From NCBI GenBank assembly GCA_963925895.1, contig CAWUVH010000009.1, positions 7,663 through 71,662 on the forward strand: DNA of 64,000 nt, written 5' to 3'. Positions 34,812 through 43,513 of this stretch are shown here, one piece after another (within the stretch, counting starts at the first letter, position 1; every line of letters begins with the position of its first letter). Below the pieces are notes generated by a model that saw only the letters and a list, made by a program, of their open reading frames with translations, was not told the DNA's origin and searched no databases. The stretch comes from Eutrophovita sp913057845. Lineage in GTDB: Bacteria > Pseudomonadota > Gammaproteobacteria > Burkholderiales > Eutrophovitaceae. The position numbers were made by a program, and so were the translations under genes.

Positions 34812-35675
34812 TCATTTAAAAAAACGATCGGCTAGAATCGTCTGGTTCTCATAGATAGACCCTTTTTTTTTCGCAGGTGGAAACGGCATACGAATAGGCA
34901 CATTTTCAGATCTAGGCTCAACGGTTGGATTCCCTACGATCATTCGACTGTTAAATTCCGTCAAATCGGAAAACTTAAGATACGGCCAAGCATCTGCGGC
35001 AGCACACTCATACAACATAAGTCGACGCATATCCTGTGATCGATTCTGGGCAGACCCATGCACCAAGCGAACATGATGAAAAGAACAATCTCCAGCTTTA
35101 CCCAAACAAGGAATCGCGTTTTCAAAATCAATGTCAGTATTTACACTGGGTGATATCGCCCCACAAAAGTGCCCGTCTTGATGGTGATCCCACACTTTTT
35201 CAATTCGATGACTTCCGGGAACCAAAAGCAAAGGTCCATTCTCCAGCGTCATATCGTCTAACATCAGACCCACGGCAAGCACATGATCATTGGAATGTGG
35301 GTAAAAAGCCCAATCTTGATGCCACTCAACAGCGGAACCATCGCCCGCTGATTTGAGGTTCAGCTTTGAACCATGCAATCTAACGTCGGCCCCGAGAAGA
35401 CGAGTCAAACAACTAATCATGCCAGGAGATTGAATCAAATCCCAGAATATCGAATGCCACTTATGAGGCGTTTTAATCCTTCTGACATTAGGCGCATTTT
35501 CGGTATGAGAGGGCTCCAAATCAAATTTATCGTTATGGTCAACCAGCTGTTGGGCTTCGTTAAGCATCTCAGCCACAACAACACGCAGACGTTCAAGCAA
35601 GCCGTCATCGATCACCGAGCGGGCGATGACATAACCGTCTGAATGATACTGGCTGATTTGTTCGTCGCTTAACAC
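34812..35675 (-). CDS. Phytanoyl-CoA dioxygenase (PhyH) family protein, copy 1
   Basis: A 287-residue PhyH family oxygenase. The iron site is HxD in VEWHQDWAFYPHSND (about 117-119) and His in HHVRLVHGSAQNRS (about 200-212), with Arg in DMRRLMLYECAAAD. MLSDEQISQYHSDGYVIARSVID is the typical N-terminus. First gene of the pair with the other PhyH gene. The upstream 122-bp gap separates it from a 2-keto-4-pentenoate hydratase on the same strand. Substrate unknown; marine and freshwater bacteria often carry many such enzymes for alkyl or aromatic compounds. Confidence 0.9.
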   Translation of the reverse strand: MLSDEQISQYHSDGYVIARSVIDDGLLERLRVVVAEMLNEAQQLVDHNDKFDLEPSHTENAPNVRRIKTPHKWHSIFWDLIQSPGMISCLTRLLGADVRLHGSKLNLKSAGDGSAVEWHQDWAFYPHSNDHVLAVGLMLDDMTLENGPLLLVPGSHRIEKVWDHHQDGHFCGAISPSVNTDIDFENAIPCLGKAGDCSFHHVRLVHGSAQNRSQDMRRLMLYECAAADAWPYLKFSDLTEFNSRMIVGNPTVEPRSENVPIRMPFPPAKKKGSIYENQTILADRFFK

Positions 35676-35797
35676 CCAAGCTCCATAGTTAAAGTAATGC
35701 CTTATTCTCGAACACTAAGTTAAAGACTCAAAACACACGATAATAACGATCCAACCTAAAAGTCAAGAATATACTAGGGCGGGTTTGATGGGAGCAG

Positions 35798-36592
35798 CTA
35801 TTCAACCGCTAGACTCACCGAACCCAGCGCGTCAATCTCGACCTCAGCAAAATCTCCCGCCTCTAGCCATTTGGTCTCAACGACGCTACCAAGCATGACA
35901 AATTGCCCTTCCTGGACGGTCAAACCACGACTCATCATGGATTTAACAAACCAACGAAGCGCATTTAATGGGGACCCCATAATCAGAGCGCCGCGTCCTT
36001 CTCCCAAAGCAACCCCGTTCACTCGGGTGACACCTGATAAATCATTGAAATTTAATGTATCCCAACACGTAAATGCGTTACCAAGTACGCAACCACTGTT
36101 AAAAAAATTATCAGCGATCAACGTTGGCACCCCTAAAGACCCGTAATGTTCGTAACGGTCATCAACAATTTCCATCCCTACCATCATGGATCCGATGACA
36201 TCCATTGGGGAAAAATTTTCCTCAGAATAATCATCAGGAGAAAGGGTTTCTGAAATAGAGACCACAATTTCACACTCCACCCCAATGCATCTAAAGGCAT
36301 TTCTGGGCACTGTTCCGTGACCGGCCAGCACCGCCCGGGAAAAAACCTCTCCAGCGCAGGGAGTCGGAATGCCGAGGAATTTTTGCATCACAGGCGTCGT
36401 ACACCCAATCTTGTACCCAACGATCGGCCCCAAATCCCGCTGAAGCAGCTGATTCACGCATCCCTGCAACACGTAGCCCTCCGCCTCATTGGCTGGCTGC
36501 AACTTCTGCGGAAGTGGCTTTATCGGCATCAAGCCTTTACGTTGCGACGCCAAAATAAGAGCCGCCTGAGATAATCTTTCAAAATCTTTCAA
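35798..36592 (-). CDS. 2-keto-4-pentenoate hydratase (MhpD/DmpE family)
   Basis: The 264-residue protein has the FAH-fold hydratase pattern: VGYKIGCTTPVMQKFLGI (about 60-77), GVECEIVVSISETL with the metal-binding Glu pair (about 104-108), and GEGRGALIMGSPLNALRWFV. The enzyme adds water to 2-hydroxypenta-2,4-dienoate to give 4-hydroxy-2-oxovalerate, the substrate of the aldolase at 8243-9265, 26 kb away. Oxaloacetate-decarboxylase-like members share the fold, so the exact activity is not certain. The gene starts divergently from the sugar ABC operon. Confidence 0.85.
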   Translation of the reverse strand: MKDFERLSQAALILASQRKGLMPIKPLPQKLQPANEAEGYVLQGCVNQLLQRDLGPIVGYKIGCTTPVMQKFLGIPTPCAGEVFSRAVLAGHGTVPRNAFRCIGVECEIVVSISETLSPDDYSEENFSPMDVIGSMMVGMEIVDDRYEHYGSLGVPTLIADNFFNSGCVLGNAFTCWDTLNFNDLSGVTRVNGVALGEGRGALIMGSPLNALRWFVKSMMSRGLTVQEGQFVMLGSVVETKWLEAGDFAEVEIDALGSVSLAVE

Positions 36593-36805
36593 GGCGTCCT
36601 ACCTCCCTCTTTAAGCTAAAACCTCATCAATTGACTCGAGAGTACCTCAAATCATGAAGACCGAACCCCAATCCTATCGGACGCAATCAATGGGGTAGCT
36701 TGACGTATCACTCAAATACGGTAAAGATAATTCCCAAGACAACACTAAGTTTTTTTGTCTTTTAGCCTCAATTATAAAAATAATTAAATTAAACAAAGTT
36801 GAGTT

Positions 36806-36815
36806 CAAACGTTTG
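36806..36815. promoter_or_regulatory. LacI/GalR-type operator CAAACGTTTG
   Basis: A perfect 10-bp palindrome with the central CpG typical of LacI-family operators lies 57 bp upstream of the sugar-type solute-binding gene, in the 279-bp divergent gap (36593-36871). A LacI-type regulator is not encoded in the window. The site is short, so the call depends on its position. Confidence 0.5.
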
Positions 36816-36871
36816 TCGCATTTCACAAGCATGAAACATCAACTTCAAATTACTAATACAAGGGGGAATGT

Positions 36872-38389
36872 ATGAGCACCACCGGATTAGAAATTTTCAA
36901 AACCCGTCACCTACTGAAACCGCTCGCATGGTCAACAGTTGCCGTGTTGACCCTATCGATGTTTGGCTGCGGGAACGATACGGAGCAAAGTACGTCTGGC
37001 CCCATTTCAACCGAAGGAAAGAATGCTGCACAAATTGCAGTTGAAGCTGCAAAACCGCTCTGCCAGGATGGCAAGACAATTACGATCGTCTGGGAAGCCG
37101 GACTTCAGTCTCTCGATCCTAAAAACTTCTCTGGCCCAAAGTGGGAGGAAGAAACAGGCTGCAAAATCGAAGTGGTTGAAGTGCCCACTTCAGAAATGTT
37201 CACCAAAATCATGCAAGAGCATCGTGCCAACACGGGCGCTTACGATGCACTAAACGTCATTCCAGCATGGATGCCTGACTTGGCACAAGCGGGCGCATTG
37301 GAGCAATTAGACTCCTATGTGGACAAATTTGGATATCGAGGGGAATTGCAAACTATCGCATCGACCTATCGAGATAATCAGATGACCGTTGATGGGAAGA
37401 TTTTCGGGTTCCCTGACGATGGCGATGTATTCCTCATGTACTACCGTAAAGATATTTTTGCTCGTGATGACTTAAAGTCAGCCTACAAAAATAAATTTGG
37501 AGAAGACTTGGTTGTTCCAACCACATGGGGGCAATTCATCCAAACAGGTCAATTTCTAACCGATGCACTTAAGAGTGAAGGCATTTATGGCGCATCGATG
37601 TTTAGAGAGCCTGGATACGGAAATTTCATGTTCCAAGAACGATTCCGAAACGAAGGTGGTACATTCTTTGACTCAAATATGAAAGCAACAGTCAACTCCG
37701 CGTCTGGAGTTAAAGTCTTCAAAGATTGGGTTACAGAAAACAAATTCATGCCTAAGGGTGTAGAGAAATTCGGCTTCGTCGAAAACTTAGCAGTTTTCGT
37801 TAAAGGCGAATCAGCCATGACTATTTCTTGGCCACCTTATGGACGGTTTGCAGCCGGTTATCTAGAAAATGAAGAGGCTCTGAGCTGGGTTCCAAAAACC
37901 ACAATCGCTGACAAAGTTGGCTATGCACTGCCACCAGGAGGACATCCACAGCTAGCAGCTGGGTTTGCGTTATCAGTCGCTTCAACATCTAAAAATAAGG
38001 AATTAGCCTACCTATTTATTCAGTGGCTAAATAGCGAAGAAATCAGTAACGAACGCGTGCAACTCCCTTACGCATTAAGGGACCCCTTCAGAGACTCTCA
38101 CTTCACAAATGAGGGTTATCAAGCGCTATGGCCTGATGCAAAAGAGTACCTTGCCGCACTCAGCGCCGCTGCCGAATCTGGTCTGTTGGACTTATCTTTG
38201 ATACAAACAGATAAATATGAAGAAGCACTTAGACAGGGTATCAGTCGCCTATGGGCTGGTGAAAATCCTCAAACCATTCTCGATGACGTAGCCGTAGAAT
38301 GGGATAAGATAACCGCCCAGGTCGGCGTGGAGAAACAAAAAACTGTTTACGAAAGTTGGGCTGCCAAATCAGGCGCTTATCCTAACTAA
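36872..38389 (+). CDS. Sugar-type ABC transporter solute-binding lipoprotein (CUT1)
   Basis: A 505-residue SBP_bac_1 family protein. The signal ends in the lipobox SMFGCG (Cys about 33), so it is anchored to the membrane. ITIVWEAGLQSLDPKNFSG begins the mature domain; typical motifs are AYDALNVIPAWMPDLAQAGALEQL (in parts) and the Trp/Tyr-rich hinge MTISWPPYGRFAAGY. It starts an operon with two permeases, an ATPase and a protein similar to apionate lactonase. A strong hairpin follows the gene, which would favour high expression of the binding protein relative to the permeases. The ligand is likely a sugar or sugar lactone. Confidence 0.92.
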   Translation: MSTTGLEIFKTRHLLKPLAWSTVAVLTLSMFGCGNDTEQSTSGPISTEGKNAAQIAVEAAKPLCQDGKTITIVWEAGLQSLDPKNFSGPKWEEETGCKIEVVEVPTSEMFTKIMQEHRANTGAYDALNVIPAWMPDLAQAGALEQLDSYVDKFGYRGELQTIASTYRDNQMTVDGKIFGFPDDGDVFLMYYRKDIFARDDLKSAYKNKFGEDLVVPTTWGQFIQTGQFLTDALKSEGIYGASMFREPGYGNFMFQERFRNEGGTFFDSNMKATVNSASGVKVFKDWVTENKFMPKGVEKFGFVENLAVFVKGESAMTISWPPYGRFAAGYLENEEALSWVPKTTIADKVGYALPPGGHPQLAAGFALSVASTSKNKELAYLFIQWLNSEEISNERVQLPYALRDPFRDSHFTNEGYQALWPDAKEYLAALSAAAESGLLDLSLIQTDKYEEALRQGISRLWAGENPQTILDDVAVEWDKITAQVGVEKQKTVYESWAAKSGAYPN

Positions 38390-38412
38390 GACGGTGATCT
38401 AATATGGTTCAC

Positions 38413-38445
38413 ATTAGGGGGCTCACACTTAGTGAGCCCCCTAAT
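38413..38445 (+). terminator. Hairpin between binding-protein and permease genes (attenuator)
   Basis: ATTAGGGGGCTCAC and GTGAGCCCCCTAAT pair perfectly (14 bp, 5-nt loop) followed by only a broken T tract. It should stop or stall part of the transcripts and protect the 3' end of the upstream message, a common design in binding-protein operons. Confidence 0.85.
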
Positions 38446-38494
38446 TTCCTTTGAACCAGAAAAAATTTTGATTAGCTTTTCTTAACTCGGCGTA

Positions 38495-39406
38495 ATGCCA
38501 GCAGATGACGTGACTATGTTAAAAAAATTGTCATTGCCTAAAATTAGAAAACTCGGCTTTAAATATCAACTGATTGCCCCATCGATCATCATCCTGCTGA
38601 TCATTGGCCTCTTTCCCCTTGTTTATACCCTTGTTGTTAGCTTCCAAGGGATAACCATGATGGATAATGACACGAGCTTCCATGGCATTAAAAACTACGT
38701 CGCGATTGCCGACGACACAAGATTTTGGGGTGCCTTATTCCATACCGTGATGTTTACCGTCATCGCACTCCCTATTGAACTTTTCCTCGGCCTCTTTATG
38801 GCGCAGTTATTCATCGAAAAATTGCCGGGTCGACAAATATTCATAGCCTTATTAGTACTCCCGGTTGTAGTCGCACCAATCGTCTCTGGCGCCACTTGGT
38901 CGTTGCTCCTCGACAATCGATTCGGACCCATCAATCAAATTATCAACTGGTTCATGGGAGAAGAACTGACACTGTTATGGACTATCAATCCGACATTAGT
39001 GTATCCCGCAATTTTCTTAGCGGAGGTATGGCAATGGACACCCTTTATGTTCTTACTACTGCTCGCAGCACTCTCGGCGGTAGACAAGGCCCAACTTGAA
39101 GCTGCTGCGATTGACGGAGCAAGTTACTGGATGATATTCACTAAAATCACACTACCCAGTATTTGGCCTGTAATGGCGGTGGCAATTCTAATTAGAGGAT
39201 TGGACCTTTTCCGACTCTTTGACATCGTCTGGGCTCTAACCAAGGGAGGGCCAGGCACCATGACTGAAACCATATCCACCTTCACTTACGTAAAAGGCTT
39301 CCAACAATTTGAGACGAGCTATACCGGAGCAGTAGCCTTACTCATCATTATCATCCTCTCTTTCGTAGTCATAGGTGCTTTGAGAAAGGTTGAATTATCC
39401 AGATGA
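38495..39406 (+). CDS. Sugar ABC transporter permease (MalF/UgpA-like)
   Basis: A 303-residue inner-membrane protein with six or so membrane helices (about 30-55, 90-115, 125-150, 165-190, 220-245, 275-295). The EAA loop that contacts the ATPase is EAAAIDGASYWMIFTKITLP (about 203-222). N-terminal KYQLIAPSIIILLIIGLFP is typical of the MalF/UgpA side of CUT1 systems. The gene overlaps the second permease by 4 bp. The start at 38495 has no strong Shine-Dalgarno; a second ATG at 38516 is an alternative. Confidence 0.93.
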   Translation: MPADDVTMLKKLSLPKIRKLGFKYQLIAPSIIILLIIGLFPLVYTLVVSFQGITMMDNDTSFHGIKNYVAIADDTRFWGALFHTVMFTVIALPIELFLGLFMAQLFIEKLPGRQIFIALLVLPVVVAPIVSGATWSLLLDNRFGPINQIINWFMGEELTLLWTINPTLVYPAIFLAEVWQWTPFMFLLLLAALSAVDKAQLEAAAIDGASYWMIFTKITLPSIWPVMAVAILIRGLDLFRLFDIVWALTKGGPGTMTETISTFTYVKGFQQFETSYTGAVALLIIIILSFVVIGALRKVELSR

Positions 39407-40233
39407 ATGCAAAATTTAAAAAAAACTTTAAAACCGGATTAAGACTGGCTGGAGCGGTTGCATTAACGATCTTATTCTTATTCCCAATTTACTGGTTGTT
39501 CATGATTTCTTTTAAGACTGCTGACGAAATTTACGCTTATCCTCCAGTGTGGTGGCCAGAGAGCTTACAGTTCAGCAATTATGCCGTTTTATTTAAAGAT
39601 GGCGATGCGGCCACCGTTGGAAATAGCTTGATTGTTGCCGGCACGAGCACCGTCTTCGCTATGCTTCTAGGAACAACTTGTGCTTACAGCATCGTCCGCT
39701 TCAAAACAGGTGGCAATCACCTTGCAAACTGGATCATCTCACAACGCATGATCCCTCCCATCGCAATCGTGTTCCCTGTTTTTATTCTCTATGTTTGGTT
39801 TGGTTTGGTCGACACTTATTTTGGATTAATACTGCTCTATACAGCGTTCAACCTGCCCTATGTCATTTGGATGATGCGCGGTTACATACTCGACATCCCC
39901 ATATCACTAGAACACGCCGCCCTTGTCGACGGATACACAAGATGGCAAGTACTTTGGAAAGTTATTTTTCCGATGTGTCGTGCAGGGTTGTTTGCGACAG
40001 CTATCTTTACGTTTGTCTTTGCGTGGAACGATTTTATTTTCGCCCTTGTACTCACCAGAACTGAAGTAGCCACGTATACCGTGCAAGTAACACATTATTT
40101 TGGTGGCCAATCCAATTTTTGGGGGAAGATCTCAGCAATGTCAGTACTTGGCACTCTTCCCATTTTCTTTATCGTGGCGTTCATGCAGAAGTATCTCGTC
40201 AGAGGCATTTCGCTTGGCGCAGTCAAAGGATGA
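39403..40233 (+). CDS. Sugar ABC transporter permease (MalG/UgpE-like)
   Basis: The 276-residue protein has six membrane helices, the first at about 15-35 (LTILFLFPIYWLFMISFK), and the EAA motif EHAALVDGYTRWQVLWKVIFP (in parts, about 165-185). FVFAWNDFIFALVLT is the MalG-type region. It starts inside the end of the first permease (ATGA overlap) and is followed 37 bp later by the ATPase, so the three are co-translated. Forms a heterodimer with the preceding permease. Confidence 0.93.
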   Translation: MNAKFKKNFKTGLRLAGAVALTILFLFPIYWLFMISFKTADEIYAYPPVWWPESLQFSNYAVLFKDGDAATVGNSLIVAGTSTVFAMLLGTTCAYSIVRFKTGGNHLANWIISQRMIPPIAIVFPVFILYVWFGLVDTYFGLILLYTAFNLPYVIWMMRGYILDIPISLEHAALVDGYTRWQVLWKVIFPMCRAGLFATAIFTFVFAWNDFIFALVLTRTEVATYTVQVTHYFGGQSNFWGKISAMSVLGTLPIFFIVAFMQKYLVRGISLGAVKG

Positions 40234-40270
40234 AGTAACTTTTCAACCGATTCAAAAAGAAAGAAGTTAG

Positions 40271-41374
40271 ATGGCTGACTTACGGATAAGTGGTTTACAT
40301 AAATATTACGGATCAATGCATGCCGTAAAAGGTATTGATCTTGAAATTCCAAGCGGGGAATTTACCGTATTGGTTGGGCAATCTGGTTGTGGCAAAAGTA
40401 CATTACTGAGAACCATTGCCGGACTTGAGGAAATTGACCAAGGGACGGTTCAGATTAGCGGTCAGACAGTTAATGACTTGGCACCCAAAGATAGAGATAT
40501 CGCGATGGTTTTCCAAAACTATGCGCTCTACCCTTATATGAAGATTTTCGACAATATTGCCTTTGGTTTACGGGCAAGAAAAGTAGAGAAAACAGAGATT
40601 TCTAAAAAGGTCGATCATGTTTCAAAAATGCTATCGATCGATCATTTGCTAGACAGGTACCCTCGACAGCTCTCGGGAGGGCAGCTTCAACGTGTGGCGA
40701 TTGGTCGAGCCATCGTTAGGGAGGCTCGCATCTATCTCTTCGATGAGCCATTATCAAACCTTGATGCTCAACTTCGCGATGAAATGCGTGGGGAAATAAA
40801 GCGGCTTCACAAAGAGCTTGGGAAAACTATGATTTACGTCACCCATGACCAAATTGAAGCCATGACGATGGCGGATAGAATCGTATTGATACGCGATGGA
40901 AAAATTGAACAACAAGGATCACCTTCAGATTTATATGATCGGCCCAAAACAAAATATGTTGCGGGATTTCTAGGCTCACCATCAATGAACTTCATCACAG
41001 CACGCATCGTTACCCAAGGGTCAGGGTATGCCCTCATATTAGAGAACACTGCTACACAACTAAAAATACCTGAGAATGTTTCACAAAGAATCGGGAAATA
41101 CGTTGGCAGCAATATATTAATTGGCATTCGCCCAGAGCACTTTAGCCTCAATAACGAACGAAAACCTGAAGGTTCGGGGACAACGATCGAAGTAAACATT
41201 GATCTTGTCCAACCAACCGGGGCCCGCACTTATGTTTCATTTAAGATTGGTCAGGTTACAGCCGTGGCCGAGCTTAGCCCTCGAGACATACGACAAAATG
41301 AATCCAATCTCACACTCAATGTAGATGTCAATCGTTGCGTACTGATTGACAAGGACACCGAGTTTTCGATTTAG
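40271..41374 (+). CDS. ABC transporter ATP-binding protein, UgpC/MsmK-like
   Basis: A 367-residue ATPase of the CUT1 group. Walker A GQSGCGKST (about 36-44), Q-loop VFQNYALYP, signature LSGGQLQRVAIGRA (about 134-147), Walker B IYLFDEP and the switch His in VTHDQ are all intact. The C-terminal third (about 240-365) holds the TOBE-type regulatory domain with IGIRPEHFSL. Length and order match UgpC/MalK. It energises the two permeases encoded just before. A GAAAGAAG site lies before the ATG. Confidence 0.95.
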   Translation: MADLRISGLHKYYGSMHAVKGIDLEIPSGEFTVLVGQSGCGKSTLLRTIAGLEEIDQGTVQISGQTVNDLAPKDRDIAMVFQNYALYPYMKIFDNIAFGLRARKVEKTEISKKVDHVSKMLSIDHLLDRYPRQLSGGQLQRVAIGRAIVREARIYLFDEPLSNLDAQLRDEMRGEIKRLHKELGKTMIYVTHDQIEAMTMADRIVLIRDGKIEQQGSPSDLYDRPKTKYVAGFLGSPSMNFITARIVTQGSGYALILENTATQLKIPENVSQRIGKYVGSNILIGIRPEHFSLNNERKPEGSGTTIEVNIDLVQPTGARTYVSFKIGQVTAVAELSPRDIRQNESNLTLNVDVNRCVLIDKDTEFSI

Positions 41375-41433
41375 AAGAGTTACGCCCACAAAGTTCTTTC
41401 AATTTATTCGAATAAAAAAAAGGAACAATCTTC

Positions 41434-43401
41434 ATGCAAAAATCAATAGCAGCCAAAAATGTCATTTTGTGTGGTACTGAGCAGCCCGATCTCTTAGGTC
41501 GTATCCTTAAAACAGGGCCGCTTGAAGTAGAGTTTGACAATGGGCAATTGCGATACATCAAAATTCACGGCATTGAGGTCTTACGAGCAATTGGGTTTCT
41601 GGTTCGAGATGAAAACTGGGGAACCTACATCCCAAAAATTAAAAATTTAAACTTCATTGAAAATTCTTTGGGTTTTTCAATTTCGTTCACAGCTACCTGC
41701 ACACGTCCAGGCCAAGAAATATCCTATGAAGCGGTTATTAAAGGATCCAAATCGGGCAATCTCAGCTTCTCTGGGATTGCAACTCCGAAAAATGATTTTC
41801 TGACAGCCAGGACTGGATTTGTTGTGCTTCATCCATTAAAAGGCGTTGCCAACAAACCAGTGGACGTTAAGCACGTAAATGGGGTGATGGAACACGCCAA
41901 GTTCCCCAATGAAGTCAATCCTATCCAACCCTTCTTGCGGGTTCGAACACTCACTCACGAAGTGCTCCCTGGTTTAAAGGCGCGCGTGAATTTTGACGGC
42001 GACACATTCGAGATGGAGGATCATCGAAACTGGACTGATGCCTCGTTTAAAACCTATGTTCGACCATTAGCGCTGGCGTGGCCCTATACTCTCAAAGCGG
42101 GCGAGCGCATCGAACAATCTATTAGTGTCACACTCGAAGGACGCGCCAAAGCAAAGCCTAAATCAAAATCGAACAATGCCATTAAAATAAAGTTCGGGAA
42201 AGCAACACCCAGGAAATTAATGCCCATCGGATTCGGCATTCCTGCTGAGGAGATCGAACATGCTTTAAAAAATATTGACCTGATCAAAAATGCATCTCCC
42301 AAACGACTTCAATGCCATTTTGACCCTAGAGAAAACCATGGGATTAAGGAATTAATCGGGTACAGAAAATTAGCCGAAGCAACAGGTGCAAAAATCACAC
42401 TTGAAATTGTCGTTAAAAGCCTCACTGGTTACGCAAAAGAATTGCGACAAACAGCTAAGCTAGTCGATAAAAGCGGTTTAAAACTTGACGATGTAGCGGT
42501 TTGTCCTGTTGGAGACCTGAAATCAGTACTACCCGGGGGCAAACGCCCTCCAGCACCACCGCTCGCAAATTTATATCAGGCTGCTCGATTGGCCTTCCCT
42601 GGTGCGAAAGTTGGTGGCGGCATGTTTTCTTTTTTCACTGAACTTAACCGTAAACGCCCACCCGCCAAACAAATGGACTTCGCCATGAACGCAACATGTC
42701 CGATTGTTCACGCAGCGGATGACCGATCGGTAATGGAAACCTTAGAAGCCCTCCCCTACCAAATATCCACCGCAAAAAAATTCCTTGGGAAAACAGCTCA
42801 TACAATTGGCCCAACAGCGATTGGCTGCAGAGACAACCCTCACGGAGCAAGCTTCACACCAAATCCGAAGAATGAACGACTTTGTCTTGTTAAGGCAGAC
42901 CCCAGGACAAGGGGTTTATTCGGCGCAGCGTGGTTGGTCGGTTATATTGGGACGCTTGCGCATACGAACGCACAGTCACTCACGATTGGTTCGGCAACCG
43001 GGCCACTTGGTGTAATTCATCGAAGATATGGTGGCATTCAGCCTTATTTCAACAAATTAAATACACAAGCCGTCTATCCAGCGTATCACGTTGCGACGAG
43101 TTTTATGAACAGCGTTGGCAGGTCTATTATTGCAATTGAAAATGCTCACTCACAGAGAGTCTACGCCTTTGGCGTCAGTGACAAGGCTGGGAAATGTACG
43201 ATTTGGCTCGCCAACCTAACACGCGAACAACAAACCGTATCTTTAATGGGCGTTCCAGGAATGCTAGTTGGCATGTCTATTAGTGAAACTAATTTCAAAC
43301 TAGCTACGCAACATCCCTATCGATTACAAAGTGCATGGAAGTCTATGGAGAAAACAGTAACACTTAAGCCATATGCCGTTTCCATATTAAGCAACACGTA
43401 A
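41434..43401 (+). CDS. D-apionate lactonase-like protein
   Basis: The 655-residue cytoplasmic protein (no signal peptide) has three parts: an N-terminal beta domain with GQLRYIKIHGIEVLRAI and LVRDENWGTYIP (about 35-75), a middle TIM-barrel-like domain starting near MPIGFGIPAEEIEHAL (about 265), and a C-terminal beta domain (about 560-655, VTLKPYAVSIL). This layout and the N-terminal motif resemble D-apionate lactonase (ApnL), which opens D-apionolactone in plant apiose breakdown. The match is from memory, not from a search. It ends the sugar ABC operon, 60 bp after the ATPase, which fits intake of a branched sugar or its lactone. Other apionate genes (apnO, oiaX) are not seen here. Confidence 0.55.
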   Translation: MQKSIAAKNVILCGTEQPDLLGRILKTGPLEVEFDNGQLRYIKIHGIEVLRAIGFLVRDENWGTYIPKIKNLNFIENSLGFSISFTATCTRPGQEISYEAVIKGSKSGNLSFSGIATPKNDFLTARTGFVVLHPLKGVANKPVDVKHVNGVMEHAKFPNEVNPIQPFLRVRTLTHEVLPGLKARVNFDGDTFEMEDHRNWTDASFKTYVRPLALAWPYTLKAGERIEQSISVTLEGRAKAKPKSKSNNAIKIKFGKATPRKLMPIGFGIPAEEIEHALKNIDLIKNASPKRLQCHFDPRENHGIKELIGYRKLAEATGAKITLEIVVKSLTGYAKELRQTAKLVDKSGLKLDDVAVCPVGDLKSVLPGGKRPPAPPLANLYQAARLAFPGAKVGGGMFSFFTELNRKRPPAKQMDFAMNATCPIVHAADDRSVMETLEALPYQISTAKKFLGKTAHTIGPTAIGCRDNPHGASFTPNPKNERLCLVKADPRTRGLFGAAWLVGYIGTLAHTNAQSLTIGSATGPLGVIHRRYGGIQPYFNKLNTQAVYPAYHVATSFMNSVGRSIIAIENAHSQRVYAFGVSDKAGKCTIWLANLTREQQTVSLMGVPGMLVGMSISETNFKLATQHPYRLQSAWKSMEKTVTLKPYAVSILSNT

Positions 43402-43437
43402 GATTAAGGGAAATGTATACATCCTGTGTTTCAGAAC

Positions 43438-43462
43438 AAGCGGCGCCAAATAGGCGCCGCTT
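43438..43462. terminator. Bidirectional hairpin between convergent genes
   Basis: AAGCGGCGCC and GGCGCCGCTT form a 10-bp GC-rich stem with loop AAATA. It lies between the apionate-lactonase-like gene and the porin gene. The T tract on the plus strand is short (GAGTTTTC), so efficiency may be moderate. Confidence 0.8.
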
Positions 43463-43513
43463 GAGTTTTCGAAGCTATATCAATAGCTCCGAAAGGAGGA
43501 CCGAAAACTATAT

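Noticed and set aside
35036..35356. Plus-strand open frame of 106 codons opposite a PhyH gene
   Set aside because: Shadow of an intact oxygenase with an HxD...H iron site on the other strand.
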